A DNA stretch of 64,000 nucleotides from Myxococcus hansupus (GTDB lineage: Bacteria; Myxococcota; Myxococcia; Myxococcales; Myxococcaceae), in contig NZ_CP012109.1 of assembly GCF_000280925.3 (NCBI RefSeq), positions 186,001-250,000 on the forward strand. The letters are read 5' to 3'. The notes beneath the pieces were generated by a model. It was not told where the DNA came from and searched no databases. It saw only the letters and a program-made list of their open reading frames with translations. The first letter of the stretch is position 1. Every line of letters begins with the position of its first letter. The position numbers and the translations under genes were made by a program. Of this stretch, positions 27,248-38,565 are shown one piece after another.

Positions 27248-30200
27248 ATGTCCGGCGACTCACCCGTTCCCACCCCCGGCGGCTTGCCCACCCTGCGCTT
27301 CCCCCCCGAGCTCCCCATCTCGAGCCGGGTGGAGGACATCACCGCGGCCATTTCTGCCCATCAGGTGGTCATCGTCGCGGGGGCGACCGGCTCGGGGAAG
27401 ACGACGCAGTTGCCGAAAATCCTGCTCGCCATGGGGCGAGGCCGGCCGCGCCAGATTGGCGTCACCCAGCCACGGCGCATCGCCGCGACGAGCGTGGCGG
27501 CGCGCGTGGCCCGCGAGGTGGGCACGGAGCTGGGCACGGACGTTGGCTACCAGATTCGCTTCGAGGACCGCTCGACCCGGCAGACCGCCGTGAAGTTCAT
27601 GACCGACGGTGTCCTGCTCGCGCAGATTCACAGCGACCCGCTGCTGCGCCGCTACGACACGATTGTGCTCGACGAGGCCCACGAGCGCAGCCTCACCATC
27701 GACTTCCTGCTCGGGTGGCTCAAGCGCATCCTTCCCAGGCGCCCCGACCTCAAGGTGGTGGTGAGTTCGGCCACCATCGAGACCGAGCGCTTCTCGCAGT
27801 TCTTCGGAGGGGCTCCGGTCATCCAGGTGGAGGGCCGGACCTTTCCGGTGGACGTGCTCTACGAGCCGCCCCCCGAGGACACCGAGCTTGCTGACTCCGT
27901 CGCCGATGCGGTGGCGAACGTGCTCTCGCTCGACCCGGACGGCGACGTCCTCGTGTTCCTCCCCGGGGAGCGGGAGATTCGCGAGGCCGAGAACGCGCTG
28001 AACGCGCGCGAGCTGCGCGGCACGGTGGTGCAGCCCCTGTACGCGCGCCTGTCGGCCTCCGAGCAGTCGCGCGTCTTCGCCACCATCCCCGAGCGCCGGG
28101 TCATCCTCGCCACCAACGTCGCGGAGACGTCCGTCACCATCCCGGGCATCGTGTACGTCGTGGACACGGGGGTGGCGCGCCTGTCGCGCTACGACCCCCG
28201 CTCGGGCACCACGCGCCTGCACATCGAGCCGGTCTCCCAGGCCAGCGCCGACCAGCGCAAGGGGCGCTGCGGGCGCGTGCGCGAGGGAATCTGCGTGCGC
28301 CTCTACGACGAGGTGAGCTTCACCACGCGGTCCGCCTTCACCGACCCGGAAATCAAGCGCACCGGGCTCGCGGGGGTCATCCTGCGGATGAAGTCGCTCG
28401 GCCTCGGTGACGTCGAGGACTTCCCCTTCCTCGACCCGCCCCAGCCGAGGGCCATCGCCGAGGGCTGGCGGGTGCTCGAGGAGCTGGGGGCCATCGAGGG
28501 CAAGGAGCGCACCTTGACGCCGCTCGGGCATCAGCTCGCGCGCTTCCCGGTGGACCCGCGCATCGCGCGGATGATTCTCGCCGGCGCCGAGTACGGGTGT
28601 CTGGACGAGGTGCTCATCGTCGCCGCGGCGCTCAACCTCCAGGACCCGCGCGAGCGGCCACGGGAGCTCGCGCAGAAGGCGGACGAGCTGCACCGGCGCT
28701 TCCGTGACGAGCACTCGGACTTCACGGGGCTCCTCAAGTTGTGGGCATTCGTGCGCGAAGCCGAGGGCCGGGGGACGTCCCATCTGCGGCGCGTGTGCCG
28801 CGACAACTTCCTGTCCTTCCTGCGGGTGCGCGAGTGGCGGGACGTCCAGCGTCAGCTCGAGGAGACCGTTCGCGAGCTGCGCCTGTCGCGCAAGGGCCGG
28901 GGCGTTCCGGCGAAAGGGGACGTCCTGCACCAGGCGCTCCTCACCGGGCTCCTGTCCCGCATCGGCCAGTGGAATCCGGAGCAGCGCTACTTCACGGGCG
29001 CGAAGCAGACGCGCTTCATGGTTCACCCCTCGTCGGCGCTCGCGAAGAAGCCCCCGGCCTGGGTGATGGCGTTCGAGCTGGTGGAGACGTCCCAGTTGTT
29101 CGCGCGCACCGTGGCGAAGCTCGACCCGGAGTGGCTCGCGGCGGCGGCCCCCCACCTGCTCAAGCGCAGCTACTCCGAACCGTACTGGTCGGAGAAGTCC
29201 GCGCGCGCCATGGTGAAGGAGAACGCGACCCTCTTCGGGCTCCAGGTCTTCAAGGAGCGCCCCGTGATTCTGGCCGGCATGGACCCCGCCCAGGCACGGC
29301 TGATGTTCCTCGAGCATGCCCTGGTGCGCGGCGAGTACCGCACCCGGGGGGCGTTCCAGGAGAAGAACCGCCAGGTGCTCGAACGCGTGGCGCGCCTGCG
29401 GGACAAGGCCCGGCGCAGCGAGCTGCTCGACAGCGAGGCGCTGCTGACGTTCTTCGACCAGCGCGTCCCGGCGGACGTGACGGACGGAGCGGGCTTCGAG
29501 GTCTGGCGCCGCAAGGCCGAGGCGGCCGACCCCCACGTGCTCGTCCTCTCCATGGAGGATGCCCTCTCGCACGACCCGGACCTGTCCCCGGCGCACTACC
29601 CGGACGCCATCGCCCTGCACGGCGCGTCCGTGCCGGTGACGTACACCTTCGACCCCTCGGCCGAGGACGACGGCATCACCCTGAGCGTGCCGCTGCTGCT
29701 GCTCGCCCAGTTGGTCCCGGGGGAGCTCGACTGGACCATCCCCGGGTGGCAGCGGGAGAAGCTCACCGCGCTGCTCGAACAGCTTCCCCGCGCCCAGCGC
29801 AAGCAGCTAGGGCCGTTGCCGGACCTGGTCGACACGCTCGAAAAGGAGCTCGTGCCCTTCCGCGGGCCGCTGATTCCAGCGCTCGCGCGCGCGGTGTCCC
29901 GCCTGTGCGGCGTGGACGTGACCGAGGCGTCGTTCCGGGCCGATGCCGTGGTGCCTTACCTGCGCATCACGCTCCGGGTGCTCGACGAGCGGGGAAAGGA
30001 ACTCGCGCGGAGCCGCGACGCCGACGCGCTGCTCAAGCAGCACGGTGGACATGCCCGGGCGGCGCTGCGCAGCGTGGCGCCGACGTCGGACTGGGAGCGC
30101 AAGGGGCTGACCGCCTGGAGCTTCGGTGAGCTGCCCTCCGTGGTCACCCGGCGGGTCGGCGGGCTCGACGTCCGCAGTTATCCCGCGCTGGTCGACCGGG

Positions 30201-30958
30201 GCGCCACCGTGGACCTGGTGCTGCTTGAAACAGCCCCCGCCGCCGAGACGGCCACGCGCACCGGGGTCCGCCGGCTCCTGATGCTCGCCGCGCGCGGGCA
30301 TGTGGCTGTCAGCGCCGCGCGCATGCCGCTTCCATTTCCGTCGCTGGATGGCGCGCCGCCCGCGCGGGGCCAGGCCGACGCCTTCCGGGCGCTCGTCCTC
30401 GCACGCGGCGTCGACGAGGCGTTCAAGCTCGCGCCGGGTGCGCCACTGCCCCGCACGAAGGCGGCCTTCGATGCGCTGGTCCGAGAGGGCTCACCGCGCA
30501 TCGAGCAGGCAGCTCGGGACTGGGCGAACGCCGTCGTTGTCACCACCGCGGAGCTCTCCGCGACGCTCGCCGCACTCAAGACGGCATCCAAGGGGCCGAG
30601 CGGCTCGGCGGCCGTGAAAGACATCCGCGCGCAGCTCGGGCACCTGTTCCCCGCGAACCTCATCGAGTGGATTCCCTTCGCGCGCCTGATGCACTACCCG
30701 CGCTATCTCCGCGCGGTGCAGGCCCGGCTGTCGCGTGCGGTGATGAACCCCGCCAAGGACGCAGGGAAGGCCGCGCCCTTCACCCCGCTGTGGGAGACCT
30801 TCCTCGCCAGGCGCGCCACCGTGCGTGACCAGGCGGCGGCGGAGGAGCTGCGGTGGTCCTTCGAGGAGCTTCGCGTGGCCATCTTCGCTCCGGAGGTGAC
30901 GACGCCCGTGTCGGTGACGGTGGCGAAGGTCGGCGCGGCCCTCACGGCGCTGCGCTAG
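27248..30958 (+). CDS. hrpA: ATP-dependent RNA helicase HrpA
   Basis: Starting at ATG 27248 it encodes 1236 residues, close to E. coli HrpA at 1300. Walker A is GATGSGKT (45-52), motif II is DEAH (142-145) in VLDEAHERSLTID, and SATIE and the SF2 domain-2 block CGRVREGICVRLY follow. The helicase-associated HA2 and OB-fold regions and the long C-terminal DUF3418 region (after about residue 650) complete the family order. HrpA acts on mRNA or stalled ribosomes. The gene sits between the two copies of the Cys-rich/DUF1111 cassette and has no obvious link to them. Confidence 0.92.
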   Translation: MSGDSPVPTPGGLPTLRFPPELPISSRVEDITAAISAHQVVIVAGATGSGKTTQLPKILLAMGRGRPRQIGVTQPRRIAATSVAARVAREVGTELGTDVGYQIRFEDRSTRQTAVKFMTDGVLLAQIHSDPLLRRYDTIVLDEAHERSLTIDFLLGWLKRILPRRPDLKVVVSSATIETERFSQFFGGAPVIQVEGRTFPVDVLYEPPPEDTELADSVADAVANVLSLDPDGDVLVFLPGEREIREAENALNARELRGTVVQPLYARLSASEQSRVFATIPERRVILATNVAETSVTIPGIVYVVDTGVARLSRYDPRSGTTRLHIEPVSQASADQRKGRCGRVREGICVRLYDEVSFTTRSAFTDPEIKRTGLAGVILRMKSLGLGDVEDFPFLDPPQPRAIAEGWRVLEELGAIEGKERTLTPLGHQLARFPVDPRIARMILAGAEYGCLDEVLIVAAALNLQDPRERPRELAQKADELHRRFRDEHSDFTGLLKLWAFVREAEGRGTSHLRRVCRDNFLSFLRVREWRDVQRQLEETVRELRLSRKGRGVPAKGDVLHQALLTGLLSRIGQWNPEQRYFTGAKQTRFMVHPSSALAKKPPAWVMAFELVETSQLFARTVAKLDPEWLAAAAPHLLKRSYSEPYWSEKSARAMVKENATLFGLQVFKERPVILAGMDPAQARLMFLEHALVRGEYRTRGAFQEKNRQVLERVARLRDKARRSELLDSEALLTFFDQRVPADVTDGAGFEVWRRKAEAADPHVLVLSMEDALSHDPDLSPAHYPDAIALHGASVPVTYTFDPSAEDDGITLSVPLLLLAQLVPGELDWTIPGWQREKLTALLEQLPRAQRKQLGPLPDLVDTLEKELVPFRGPLIPALARAVSRLCGVDVTEASFRADAVVPYLRITLRVLDERGKELARSRDADALLKQHGGHARAALRSVAPTSDWERKGLTAWSFGELPSVVTRRVGGLDVRSYPALVDRGATVDLVLLETAPAAETATRTGVRRLLMLAARGHVAVSAARMPLPFPSLDGAPPARGQADAFRALVLARGVDEAFKLAPGAPLPRTKAAFDALVREGSPRIEQAARDWANAVVVTTAELSATLAALKTASKGPSGSAAVKDIRAQLGHLFPANLIEWIPFARLMHYPRYLRAVQARLSRAVMNPAKDAGKAAPFTPLWETFLARRATVRDQAAAEELRWSFEELRVAIFAPEVTTPVSVTVAKVGAALTALR

Positions 30959-31023
30959 CGCGGAGCGTCGCGGCGGGGGCGGGCCTCGACCGCTCCGCCG
31001 CGCGGCTGTCCCGTGGCGGCCTG

Positions 31024-31920
31024 TCAGTCGATCCGCGTCCAGGCCTCGCCGTCGTAGAGGAACAGGTCCTTCGGGCCGACGGCGCACAGGCCGCTCTCGC
31101 CAACGCTCAGGTACTGCAAGGTTCCTGGGCGGTCGCCGTCGAACGCGTGCACCTGGAAGCGTGTGCCGTCCCAGACGTAGAGCTCACCCGTCGAGCACGC
31201 GTACAGCCGGTCGCGGAACCACGCCAGGCTGCAGAGCTCGTGTGGGAGCTCCAGGTCGCGCGTCTGCCATTGCGCCCCCCTCCCGACAATCAACTGGCCG
31301 CCTCGGCCGATGGCGTAAACCTGGCCGTCGCCCGCGCACACCACGTCGAGCAGAATGGCTTGGGTGCCGACGTCGTGTTGCCGCCACCGCGCGCCGTCGA
31401 ATGACCAGAGCTCGCCCTCCCAACCGACCGCGTACAGCTCGTCCAGGGCAAATCCGTCCATCGCTTCGAAGCCGAAGACGCCGCTCGCCGGGGCGAGCTC
31501 CAAGGAGAGATGGCGCCACTGGTCTCGCCCCTCGCGACGATAGACCTGCCGATTCATGCCGCACACATGGAGCACGCCGGCGATGGCGCGGGCGTCGCGC
31601 AGCATGCCGTTTTGGGGCGGGCTGGCGTCGCCGTCCTGCACCTGCTCTTCGTGCATGTCGCCGCTGCCGACCAACTGCACCTGACCGTTGACCGAGACGA
31701 TCGCATACTGCGGAATCGGGGTCTGGCAGCGCGTGACCGCGATCGCGTCCCACTTCAACGCGCCGGCGTCGAGCCAATTGCCTTGATGGAACACGGCTCC
31801 TTTGGTGAATGGAACACGCTTCGCGGCGAGTTCGTCATCGACGACTGCCACGCAGACGGCGCGGTTGAGGCCGACGCAGGCGTCGACGAACGAGGCTTCA
31901 GATGTCCAGTGTCCCGGCAT
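31024..31920 (-). CDS. Probable beta-propeller protein of unknown function
   Basis: A 298-residue protein without a signal peptide. From residue about 120 on it shows repeated four-strand-like units: VYRREGRDQWRHLSLEL, LYAVGWEGELWSFDGARW, VYAIGRGGQLIVGRGAQW, LYACSTGELYVWDGTRF and LCAVGPKDLFLYDGEAW. These imply five or more propeller blades of the WD40/Kelch-like kind. The N-terminal part has two cysteines in RAVCVAVV and TRCQTP. It is convergent with hrpA and unrelated to the cassette. Its function cannot be derived. Confidence 0.65.
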   Translation of the reverse strand: MPGHWTSEASFVDACVGLNRAVCVAVVDDELAAKRVPFTKGAVFHQGNWLDAGALKWDAIAVTRCQTPIPQYAIVSVNGQVQLVGSGDMHEEQVQDGDASPPQNGMLRDARAIAGVLHVCGMNRQVYRREGRDQWRHLSLELAPASGVFGFEAMDGFALDELYAVGWEGELWSFDGARWRQHDVGTQAILLDVVCAGDGQVYAIGRGGQLIVGRGAQWQTRDLELPHELCSLAWFRDRLYACSTGELYVWDGTRFQVHAFDGDRPGTLQYLSVGESGLCAVGPKDLFLYDGEAWTRID

Positions 31921-32072
31921 TTGATGGGCGTCAGTACCACGCCTTCGCGCGAGGTGGGCGCTGTCAACCGGATGCGGCGCGTCGTACGTCTTGGGGCCGG
32001 CGCTGCAGGACGCGGAGCTTCGAAATGGCTGACCTGGTACGCAGTGTGTCTGTTGATGTCACGTGTCATGAC

Positions 32073-32101
32073 AGGTTTGTGACGGCGCCTGTTACAAACC
32101 T
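32073..32101. promoter_or_regulatory. Inverted repeat upstream of cassette copy 2
   Basis: AGGTTTGTGAC (32073-32083) and GTTACAAACCT (32091-32101) pair at 10 of 11 positions around a 7-base spacer. It is an operator-like site 28 bases before the shared promoter motif. It differs in sequence from the palindromes of copy 1, so the two copies may respond to different regulators. Confidence 0.5.
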
Positions 32102-32128
32102 CATAGTCTCTCAGAGGTTGAGAATCCC

Positions 32129-32172
32129 TGGCATGGGCATTGAAGAGCGGCGCGGGCCTTCATGGATTTCCC
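32129..32172 (+). promoter_or_regulatory. Promoter-like motif of cassette copy 2
   Basis: TGGCATG-N4-TTGAAG (32129-32145), 18 bases, then GGATTTCCC (32164-32172). The same blocks occur before copy 1 at 24648-24692, while the rest of the leader is unrelated, which marks them as conserved. Confidence 0.4.
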
Positions 32173-32193
32173 ATGAATGACAGGAGCCGTCAG

Positions 32194-33015
32194 ATGCGTC
32201 TGCTTCGCCAGTACAACAACACGCTGTGGGCCGCCGTCTTCGCCTTCACCTTGCCTTTCGCGCAGGCCCAGGCGCAGGAGTGCGTGGAGTTCAAGGGTCT
32301 CAATCACTGTGGGATTGGCAATGCCCAGGTGAGCGTCTCCGACGAAGGTCTCAAGGTCGTCAGTGACGACGCCAGCGGCAAGGGTGGGGTGCTCATCTAC
32401 ACGGGGCTCGCGACCAGTTGGACGGCGGGGTTCTTCAGCGAGAGCGACGCCGATGAGAACCGGATGCTGTTCTCCTCCGTGTCAGAGGGCTCGGTGACGA
32501 GCACGGCGTCCGTGGAGACTCGAGGCAAGGAGCGGACGTATGCCGGCAGCTTCACCGGGGCGGGCGAGTCCACGACCTACTCCGTGCTGGTCTACCAGCG
32601 GGGCCGGTTGCAGGCGGCCGTGGGTGGCATCCGCAACGGGACCATCGGTGGGCAGGAGCCTCTGGAACCGGGTCCCATTCAGCCCTACTGCCGTCCGCAG
32701 TATCAAACCCAGCAAATGTGCGAGTACGACTGTGCAGACCGCGGCTACGGGAGCTGCAACTATTGCCGCAATCCGTGTCAGGGCACCTTCCGCACCCTGC
32801 CCGATGCCGTGTGCCAGTGGCGCTTCGATGTCGCCTATGGGCGTGTCATGTTGATGGATGGCCGCGAGGTCGAGGGTGACGAGATTGTCCTGACCGAGGA
32901 AGTCCGTGGGCCCACGAGCTACCCGTACCTGGGCTTCGACGAGATCCACGTCCAGAGCACGGCACGCACGCTGCGGATGGTCAGCGAGAGCGTCATCCCC
33001 GCCGCCTCGAAGTAG
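32194..33015 (+). CDS. Exported cysteine-rich protein, cassette copy 2
   Basis: A 273-residue paralogue of the 24714 product. ATG 32194 follows AGGAG at seven bases. The signal peptide ends LPFAQAQAQE. The mature protein keeps CVEFKGLNHCGIG, the six-cysteine cluster with identical spacing (CRPQYQTQQMCEYDC, CNYCRNPC) and CQWRF. Conserved blocks such as FTGAGESTTYSVLVYQRGRL and SYPYLGFDEIHVQSTART outside the cysteines support one fold. It is followed by a hairpin and a DUF1111 gene, just as in copy 1. This pairing is the main evidence that the two proteins work together. Confidence 0.75.
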   Translation: MRLLRQYNNTLWAAVFAFTLPFAQAQAQECVEFKGLNHCGIGNAQVSVSDEGLKVVSDDASGKGGVLIYTGLATSWTAGFFSESDADENRMLFSSVSEGSVTSTASVETRGKERTYAGSFTGAGESTTYSVLVYQRGRLQAAVGGIRNGTIGGQEPLEPGPIQPYCRPQYQTQQMCEYDCADRGYGSCNYCRNPCQGTFRTLPDAVCQWRFDVAYGRVMLMDGREVEGDEIVLTEEVRGPTSYPYLGFDEIHVQSTARTLRMVSESVIPAASK

Positions 33016-33041
33016 CGGCGCGGACGTTTCTCTCACCGGGT

Positions 33042-33069
33042 TGGAAGCAGGGCTCAGGTCCTGCTTCCA
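33042..33069 (+). promoter_or_regulatory. Intergenic hairpin in cassette copy 2
   Basis: TGGAAGCAGG (33042-33051) and CCTGCTTCCA (33060-33069) are perfect complements with an 8-base loop. It occupies the same place as the copy 1 hairpin, although the sequences differ. A conserved structure with changed sequence suggests function. Confidence 0.5.
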
Positions 33070-33091
33070 GCCGTTTCCGTCGAGGCGAGCC

Positions 33092-34488
<1,397 letters not shown>

Positions 34489-34489
<1 letters not shown>

Positions 34490-34515
34490 GCCGCGAGCGC
34501 GGGGCGGCCGCGGCT
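34489..34515. terminator. Hairpin between convergent genes
   Basis: AGCCGCG (34489-34495) and CGCGGCT (34509-34515) pair perfectly around a 13-base GC-rich loop, exactly between the two convergent stops. It may serve as a two-way terminator. No T-run is present. Confidence 0.4.
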
Positions 34516-34516
34516 G

Positions 34517-36052
34517 TCACTGGTTGGCCAGCGCGGTGCGGAGGCTGTCCAGGATGTAGTGCCGGAGGTCCTCGCTCGACATCTCGGGCGTCTCCTTCAG
34601 CTTGTCGCGGGCGAACTTCGCCCAGGCCTCCAGCTCGCGCTGTGTGGGTCCGTTCGGCTGGTCGCTGACGTAGCCGTAGTGGGTCTGGACCAGCCAGGCG
34701 TAGGCCTCCCGGATGAAGCGCTCGACGTTCTCTCCCGGAGGGCCGTCCGTCCCCATCTTCTCGCTGCGAATCGCGTCCTGGATGGCGAGGCGGAGCTCCT
34801 CGGGGGAGATGTCCTTGTTCTCCTTCTTCTTTTCATTGGCGAAGGCGCGCCACTTCCGCAGCTCCTCGGGGGTGGCCGCGCGCTCCTTGCCGTCGTAGCA
34901 AAGGGTCACCCACTTGACGGCGTCATGGATGAAGCGGTCGATGTTGGCGCTGCCCGTGTTGTCCATGCCCGTCACCTTCACGCGCACGGCCTCACTGATG
35001 GCGAGCCGAAGCTCCTCGGGCTTGATGTCCGGATTCTCCTTCTGGAGCTTCCGGGCGAAGTCGCGCCAGTGCCCCAGCTCCGCGGCGGTGGGGCGGCGCT
35101 CCTGGCCCTCGTAGCAGAGGGACACCCACTTCACGGCATCGTCGATGAACTTGTCGATGTTCATCGGCGTCGCCGCGCCCGTCCCGGTCATCTTCTCGCG
35201 CATCGTGTCGGCGATGGCGAGGCGGAGCTCCTCGGGGGAGATGTCCTTGTTCTCCTTTATCTGCTTCTGGGCGAAGGCGCGCCACTCCGTCATCTCCGCG
35301 GGCGTGGCTTCGCGCTCCTTGCCCTCGTAGCAGCGGGTCACCCACTTGACGGAGTCCTTGATGTACTTGTCGATGTTCTCCTGCGTGATGGAGTCCGTCC
35401 CCATCACCTTCGCCCGGACGGCGTCGATGATGGCGTACTTGAGCGCCTCCGGCGTCATCTTCGGGTTCTTCTTCAGCAGGTCCTCGGCGAAGGCGCGCCA
35501 GTGCTGCATCTCCGCGGGCGTGGCTTCGTGCTGCTTGTCTTCGTAGCAGCGGGCGACCCACGAGACGGCGTCCCGGATGAACCGGTCGGTGTTCTCCTTC
35601 GAGTGGGCGTCCAGCCCGTCCCGCTCCAGGCGGAGCTTGTCCTGGATGGCGTAGCGGATGTCATCCGCGGTGACCTTCGGGTTCTCGGCGCGCATCTTCC
35701 GCGCGAAGTCCATCCACTTGGAGCGCTCGGGGCCGTTCGGCAAGCGGTCGCCCCGGTAGATCTCCTTGTAGGCGTCGACGATGCAGCGCGCCATGCGCTC
35801 ATCCGTGAGCGGGCCCAGGGCGGAGGGCAGGATTTCCTTGCCGAAAGCCGGATGCGAGGCGGTCGTGGTCCCCGGGGCCTGGGCGGAGAACGTGCTCGCG
35901 GGGGCCGCCTTGGTTACGCTTTGCGTCGGAATCAGGCCGCCGAGCAGGTCCACCCACTGCTGGGGACTGACGGCTTTCGCGCCCGGTCCCGTTGCCTCTG
36001 TCTTGGTTTTGGGCGTGGCAACAGAAGGCAGACGCTCGCCAATCTTCGACAT
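34517..36052 (-). CDS. Protein of six tandem 72-residue repeats
   Basis: The 511-residue product has a disordered N-terminus (residues 1-83) and then six repeats: 84-155, 156-227, 228-299, 300-371, 372-443 and a 68-residue one at 444-511. The consensus reads D-(R/K)-F-I-x-D-A-V-x-W-V, then C-Y-E-x-K-x-x-A-T-P-x-E, W-R-x-F-A, EN-x-x-I-x-PEELR-x-A-I. The repeats look all-helical with a conserved Trp-Arg-x-Phe-Ala pair. There is no signal peptide or membrane helix. I know no family of this kind; a scaffold or solenoid binding several identical partners is the natural guess. Confidence 0.75.
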   Translation of the reverse strand: MSKIGERLPSVATPKTKTEATGPGAKAVSPQQWVDLLGGLIPTQSVTKAAPASTFSAQAPGTTTASHPAFGKEILPSALGPLTDERMARCIVDAYKEIYRGDRLPNGPERSKWMDFARKMRAENPKVTADDIRYAIQDKLRLERDGLDAHSKENTDRFIRDAVSWVARCYEDKQHEATPAEMQHWRAFAEDLLKKNPKMTPEALKYAIIDAVRAKVMGTDSITQENIDKYIKDSVKWVTRCYEGKEREATPAEMTEWRAFAQKQIKENKDISPEELRLAIADTMREKMTGTGAATPMNIDKFIDDAVKWVSLCYEGQERRPTAAELGHWRDFARKLQKENPDIKPEELRLAISEAVRVKVTGMDNTGSANIDRFIHDAVKWVTLCYDGKERAATPEELRKWRAFANEKKKENKDISPEELRLAIQDAIRSEKMGTDGPPGENVERFIREAYAWLVQTHYGYVSDQPNGPTQRELEAWAKFARDKLKETPEMSSEDLRHYILDSLRTALANQ

Positions 36053-36179
36053 TCATGGCCCCCGGGGGAAGGAAAACCCAATTCCTAAGTTGTCTTGGAT
36101 TGGTGCGAAAATGTGCCTCGCCCCCAAGTGCCGAAAAGTGTCATTGCCCTGACAGCGCGTCTGGGATTTGTTCGCCCCC

Positions 36180-37125
36180 ATGCTTGGTGAGTTCGACTTC
36201 ATCCGCCGGTTCCTCGCGCACTTCCCCGCGCGCGGGTGCCCGTGGGGCCGGGAGATGACTGCGCGGTGCTGGCGCCTCAGCGCGGGGCGCAGTGCGTCAC
36301 CACGGACGCGGTGGTGGAGGACGTGCACTTCACCCGCGCCGCGTTCTCCCCGGCGGACATTGGCCACAAGGCGCTGGCGGTGAACCTGTCGGACCTGGCG
36401 TCCATGGGGGCCACGCCGCGCTGGTTCGTCTGCGCGCTGGCGCTGCCTCGGGACTATCCGGCGCGGGAGCTGGCGGGGCTCGCGCGGGGCATGGCCGCCC
36501 TGGCCACCGCGCACAAAATCGCGCTGGTGGGCGGCAACTTCACCTCCGCGCGCGAGCTGTCCGTCACCATCACCGCCGCGGGCGAGCTGTCGCGCGCGCC
36601 CCTCACCCGCGCGGGGGCCCGGCCCGGGGACCTGCTCTACGTGTCCGGCACACTGGGCGACGCGCGCCTGGGGCTCGCGCAGCTTCGCGAGGGCCTGCGC
36701 CGGGGCGCCGCCGTGCGCCGCCAGCGCCGCCCCGAGCCCCGCGTGGCGTTGGGCCGGGTGGCAGCCCGTTACGCGTCCGCCGCGCTGGATGTTTCCGACG
36801 GCCTTGCACAAGACCTGGGTCATCTCTGCACCGCCTCGGGCGTGCGGGCGGAGCTGGAGCTGGCGCGGCTGCCGCTGTCGGCGGCGGTGCGCAAGGCGCT
36901 GGGGCCCGAGGGCGCGCTCGCGGGGGGGGAGGACTACGAGCTGCTCCTGGCCGTCCCCCGTCACGCGGCCGGGCATTCGAGCGCGCGTGCGCTACGGGCG
37001 GGCACGCCATCACCCGCATTGGCCACTTCACAGAGGGGCGCGGGTGGGTGAGCCGGGATGGGACAGGCCGCGTTCTCCCACCACCCGAAGGGTTCGACCA
37101 CTTCCGGCCGCGGCCGATGGATTGA
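36180..37125 (+). pseudogene. thiL: Thiamine-monophosphate kinase with two frameshifts
   Basis: All ThiL parts are present but lie in three frames. The N-terminus MLGEFDFIRRFLAHFPAR (from ATG 36180) is in the first. VPVGPGDDCAVLAP, TTDAVVEDVHF, GHKALAVNLSDLASMG, VGGNFT and GGEDYELLLAVP are in the second. AITRIGHFTEGRGWVSRDG to the stop at 37125 is in the third. Both switches fit the loss of one G: at GGG 36234-36236 and at GGG 36971-36973, each of which would restore the frame as GGGG. ThiL phosphorylates thiamine monophosphate to the diphosphate. Either the gene is dead or these are homopolymer errors. Confidence 0.75.
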
Positions 37126-37182
37126 CCCTGCGGTGCAGCAAGGCTAAACCCGAAGGCGCTTCTCATCCCCCGAAAGCAACCC

Positions 37183-38565
37183 GTGCGCCGTCCCCTCCGC
37201 GACGACACAGTCCCCGGACACACTCCCCGCCGCGAGCCCCTGCAGCGACTGCTGCGCGCCGTGGACAGCCCTCGCGCGACCCGCGAGGTCTCCCTGCACC
37301 GGAAGATTCTCAACGGCTACGTGGTGCTGGGCCTGCTGCTCACGGTGTGGATGTACGCGTCGGACGTCCTCTTCCACCAGCTCAGCCCCGGGCCCGCGGT
37401 GTGGAAGGACATCACCCGCGTGGGCGTCGCCATCTTCATCACCGGCGCGGCCGCGGCGCTGCTGCCGTCGCTGCTGGCGCGCGTCACCCGCGTGAAGGTG
37501 CTCAGCCGCTCCGCGTATGAAATCTCGCAGGGCGACCTGTCCAAGCCGGTGGCCGCCGAGGGCGGCAGCACGCGCGACGAAATCGACGAGCTGACGGGCG
37601 CCATCACCCGCATGCAGGAGAACCTGCGCGAGCTGGTGGGCAAGATTCAGGAGACGGCGAAGAGCGTGGCCGACACGGCCATCGACCTCCAGCGCTCGGC
37701 GGAGAACGTCAACGGCTCCACCGAGGAGGTGGGCTCGTCGATGGAGAAGATCGCTGGCGGCGCCGAGTCGCAGTCGCAGTTGGTGTCCAAGGCGTCGAAG
37801 GTCATCACCGAGATGGCCGGCAGCATCCAGCGCACCACGGCCAGCGCCGAGGACGCGGCGCGGACGACGGCGGAGACCAGCAGCGCGGCCGAGGACGGCT
37901 CCAAGGCGGCCCGGCTGGCCGGCGACAAGGTGAAGAAGGTCTTCAACCGCATCGAGTCCGCCAGCCAGCAGGTGTTCGCCTTCGGGGAGAAGACGCAGGA
38001 AATCTCCAAGATCGTCGACGCGATTACGCAGGTGGCGCAGCAGACGAACCTGCTCGCGCTCAACGCGACGATTGAAGCGGCGCGCGCGGGTGAGTACGGC
38101 CGCGGCTTCGCGGTGGTCGCCGACGAGGTCCGTAAGCTGGCCGAGAGCGCGGGCCGTTCCGCCGAGCAGATTTCGAAGCTGGCGCGCGACATCTCCGGCC
38201 AGTCCACCTCCGTCGTGAGCGCCATGAAGGAAGGCATCGCGGAGCTGGCCGAGGGCCGCGAGGACCTGACCAACATCGTGCGCTCCATGGGCGCCATCAC
38301 CGACACCATCCGGAAGGGCTCGGAGAAGGTGCACCTCATCTCCGAGAGCGCCCGTGAGCAGCTCAAGGGCAGCGAGGAGATGGTGAAGGCCATCGAGGAG
38401 ATCAAGCTGGTGGCGCGCAACAACGCCTCCTCCACGGAGGCCATCCAGGCCGTCATCCAGGAGCAGACGGCCGCCGTGTCGCGCATGACGTCGCTGGCCA
38501 GCGAGCTGACCAACCTCTCCGTCGAGCTGCAGAGCGTCGTGCGCAGCTTCCGCCTGGGCTCATGA
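37183..38565 (+). CDS. difA: Methyl-accepting chemotaxis protein of Dif type
   Basis: A 460-residue MCP with a GTG start at 37183. Two membrane helices ([18 protein letters not shown] at about 46-63 and [17 protein letters not shown] at about 84-100) leave a periplasmic loop of only about 20 residues, as in Myxococcus DifA. A HAMP segment follows ([12 protein letters not shown]), then the signalling hairpin with [20 protein letters not shown] and [20 protein letters not shown]. DifA relays type IV pilus state to exopolysaccharide output. The order MCP, unknown, CheW, CheY, CheA, CheC matches the dif locus, hence the name. The next gene overlaps by four bases. Confidence 0.82.
   Translation: MRRPLRDDTVPGHTPRREPLQRLLRAVDSPRATREVSLHRKILNGYVVLGLLLTVWMYASDVLFHQLSPGPAVWKDITRVGVAIFITGAAAALLPSLLARVTRVKVLSRSAYEISQGDLSKPVAAEGGSTRDEIDELTGAITRMQENLRELVGKIQETAKSVADTAIDLQRSAENVNGSTEEVGSSMEKIAGGAESQSQLVSKASKVITEMAGSIQRTTASAEDAARTTAETSSAAEDGSKAARLAGDKVKKVFNRIESASQQVFAFGEKTQEISKIVDAITQVAQQTNLLALNATIEAARAGEYGRGFAVVADEVRKLAESAGRSAEQISKLARDISGQSTSVVSAMKEGIAELAEGREDLTNIVRSMGAITDTIRKGSEKVHLISESAREQLKGSEEMVKAIEEIKLVARNNASSTEAIQAVIQEQTAAVSRMTSLASELTNLSVELQSVVRSFRLGS

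Noticed and set aside
27260..29620. 786-codon reverse frame opposite hrpA
   Set aside because: It is antisense to a full-length HrpA with intact helicase motifs. Long antisense frames are common at this GC content.
30961..30997. Hairpin CGGAGCG / CGCTCCG after hrpA as a terminator
   Set aside because: The loop is 23 bases and GC-rich with no T-run; it is too weak to call in this composition.
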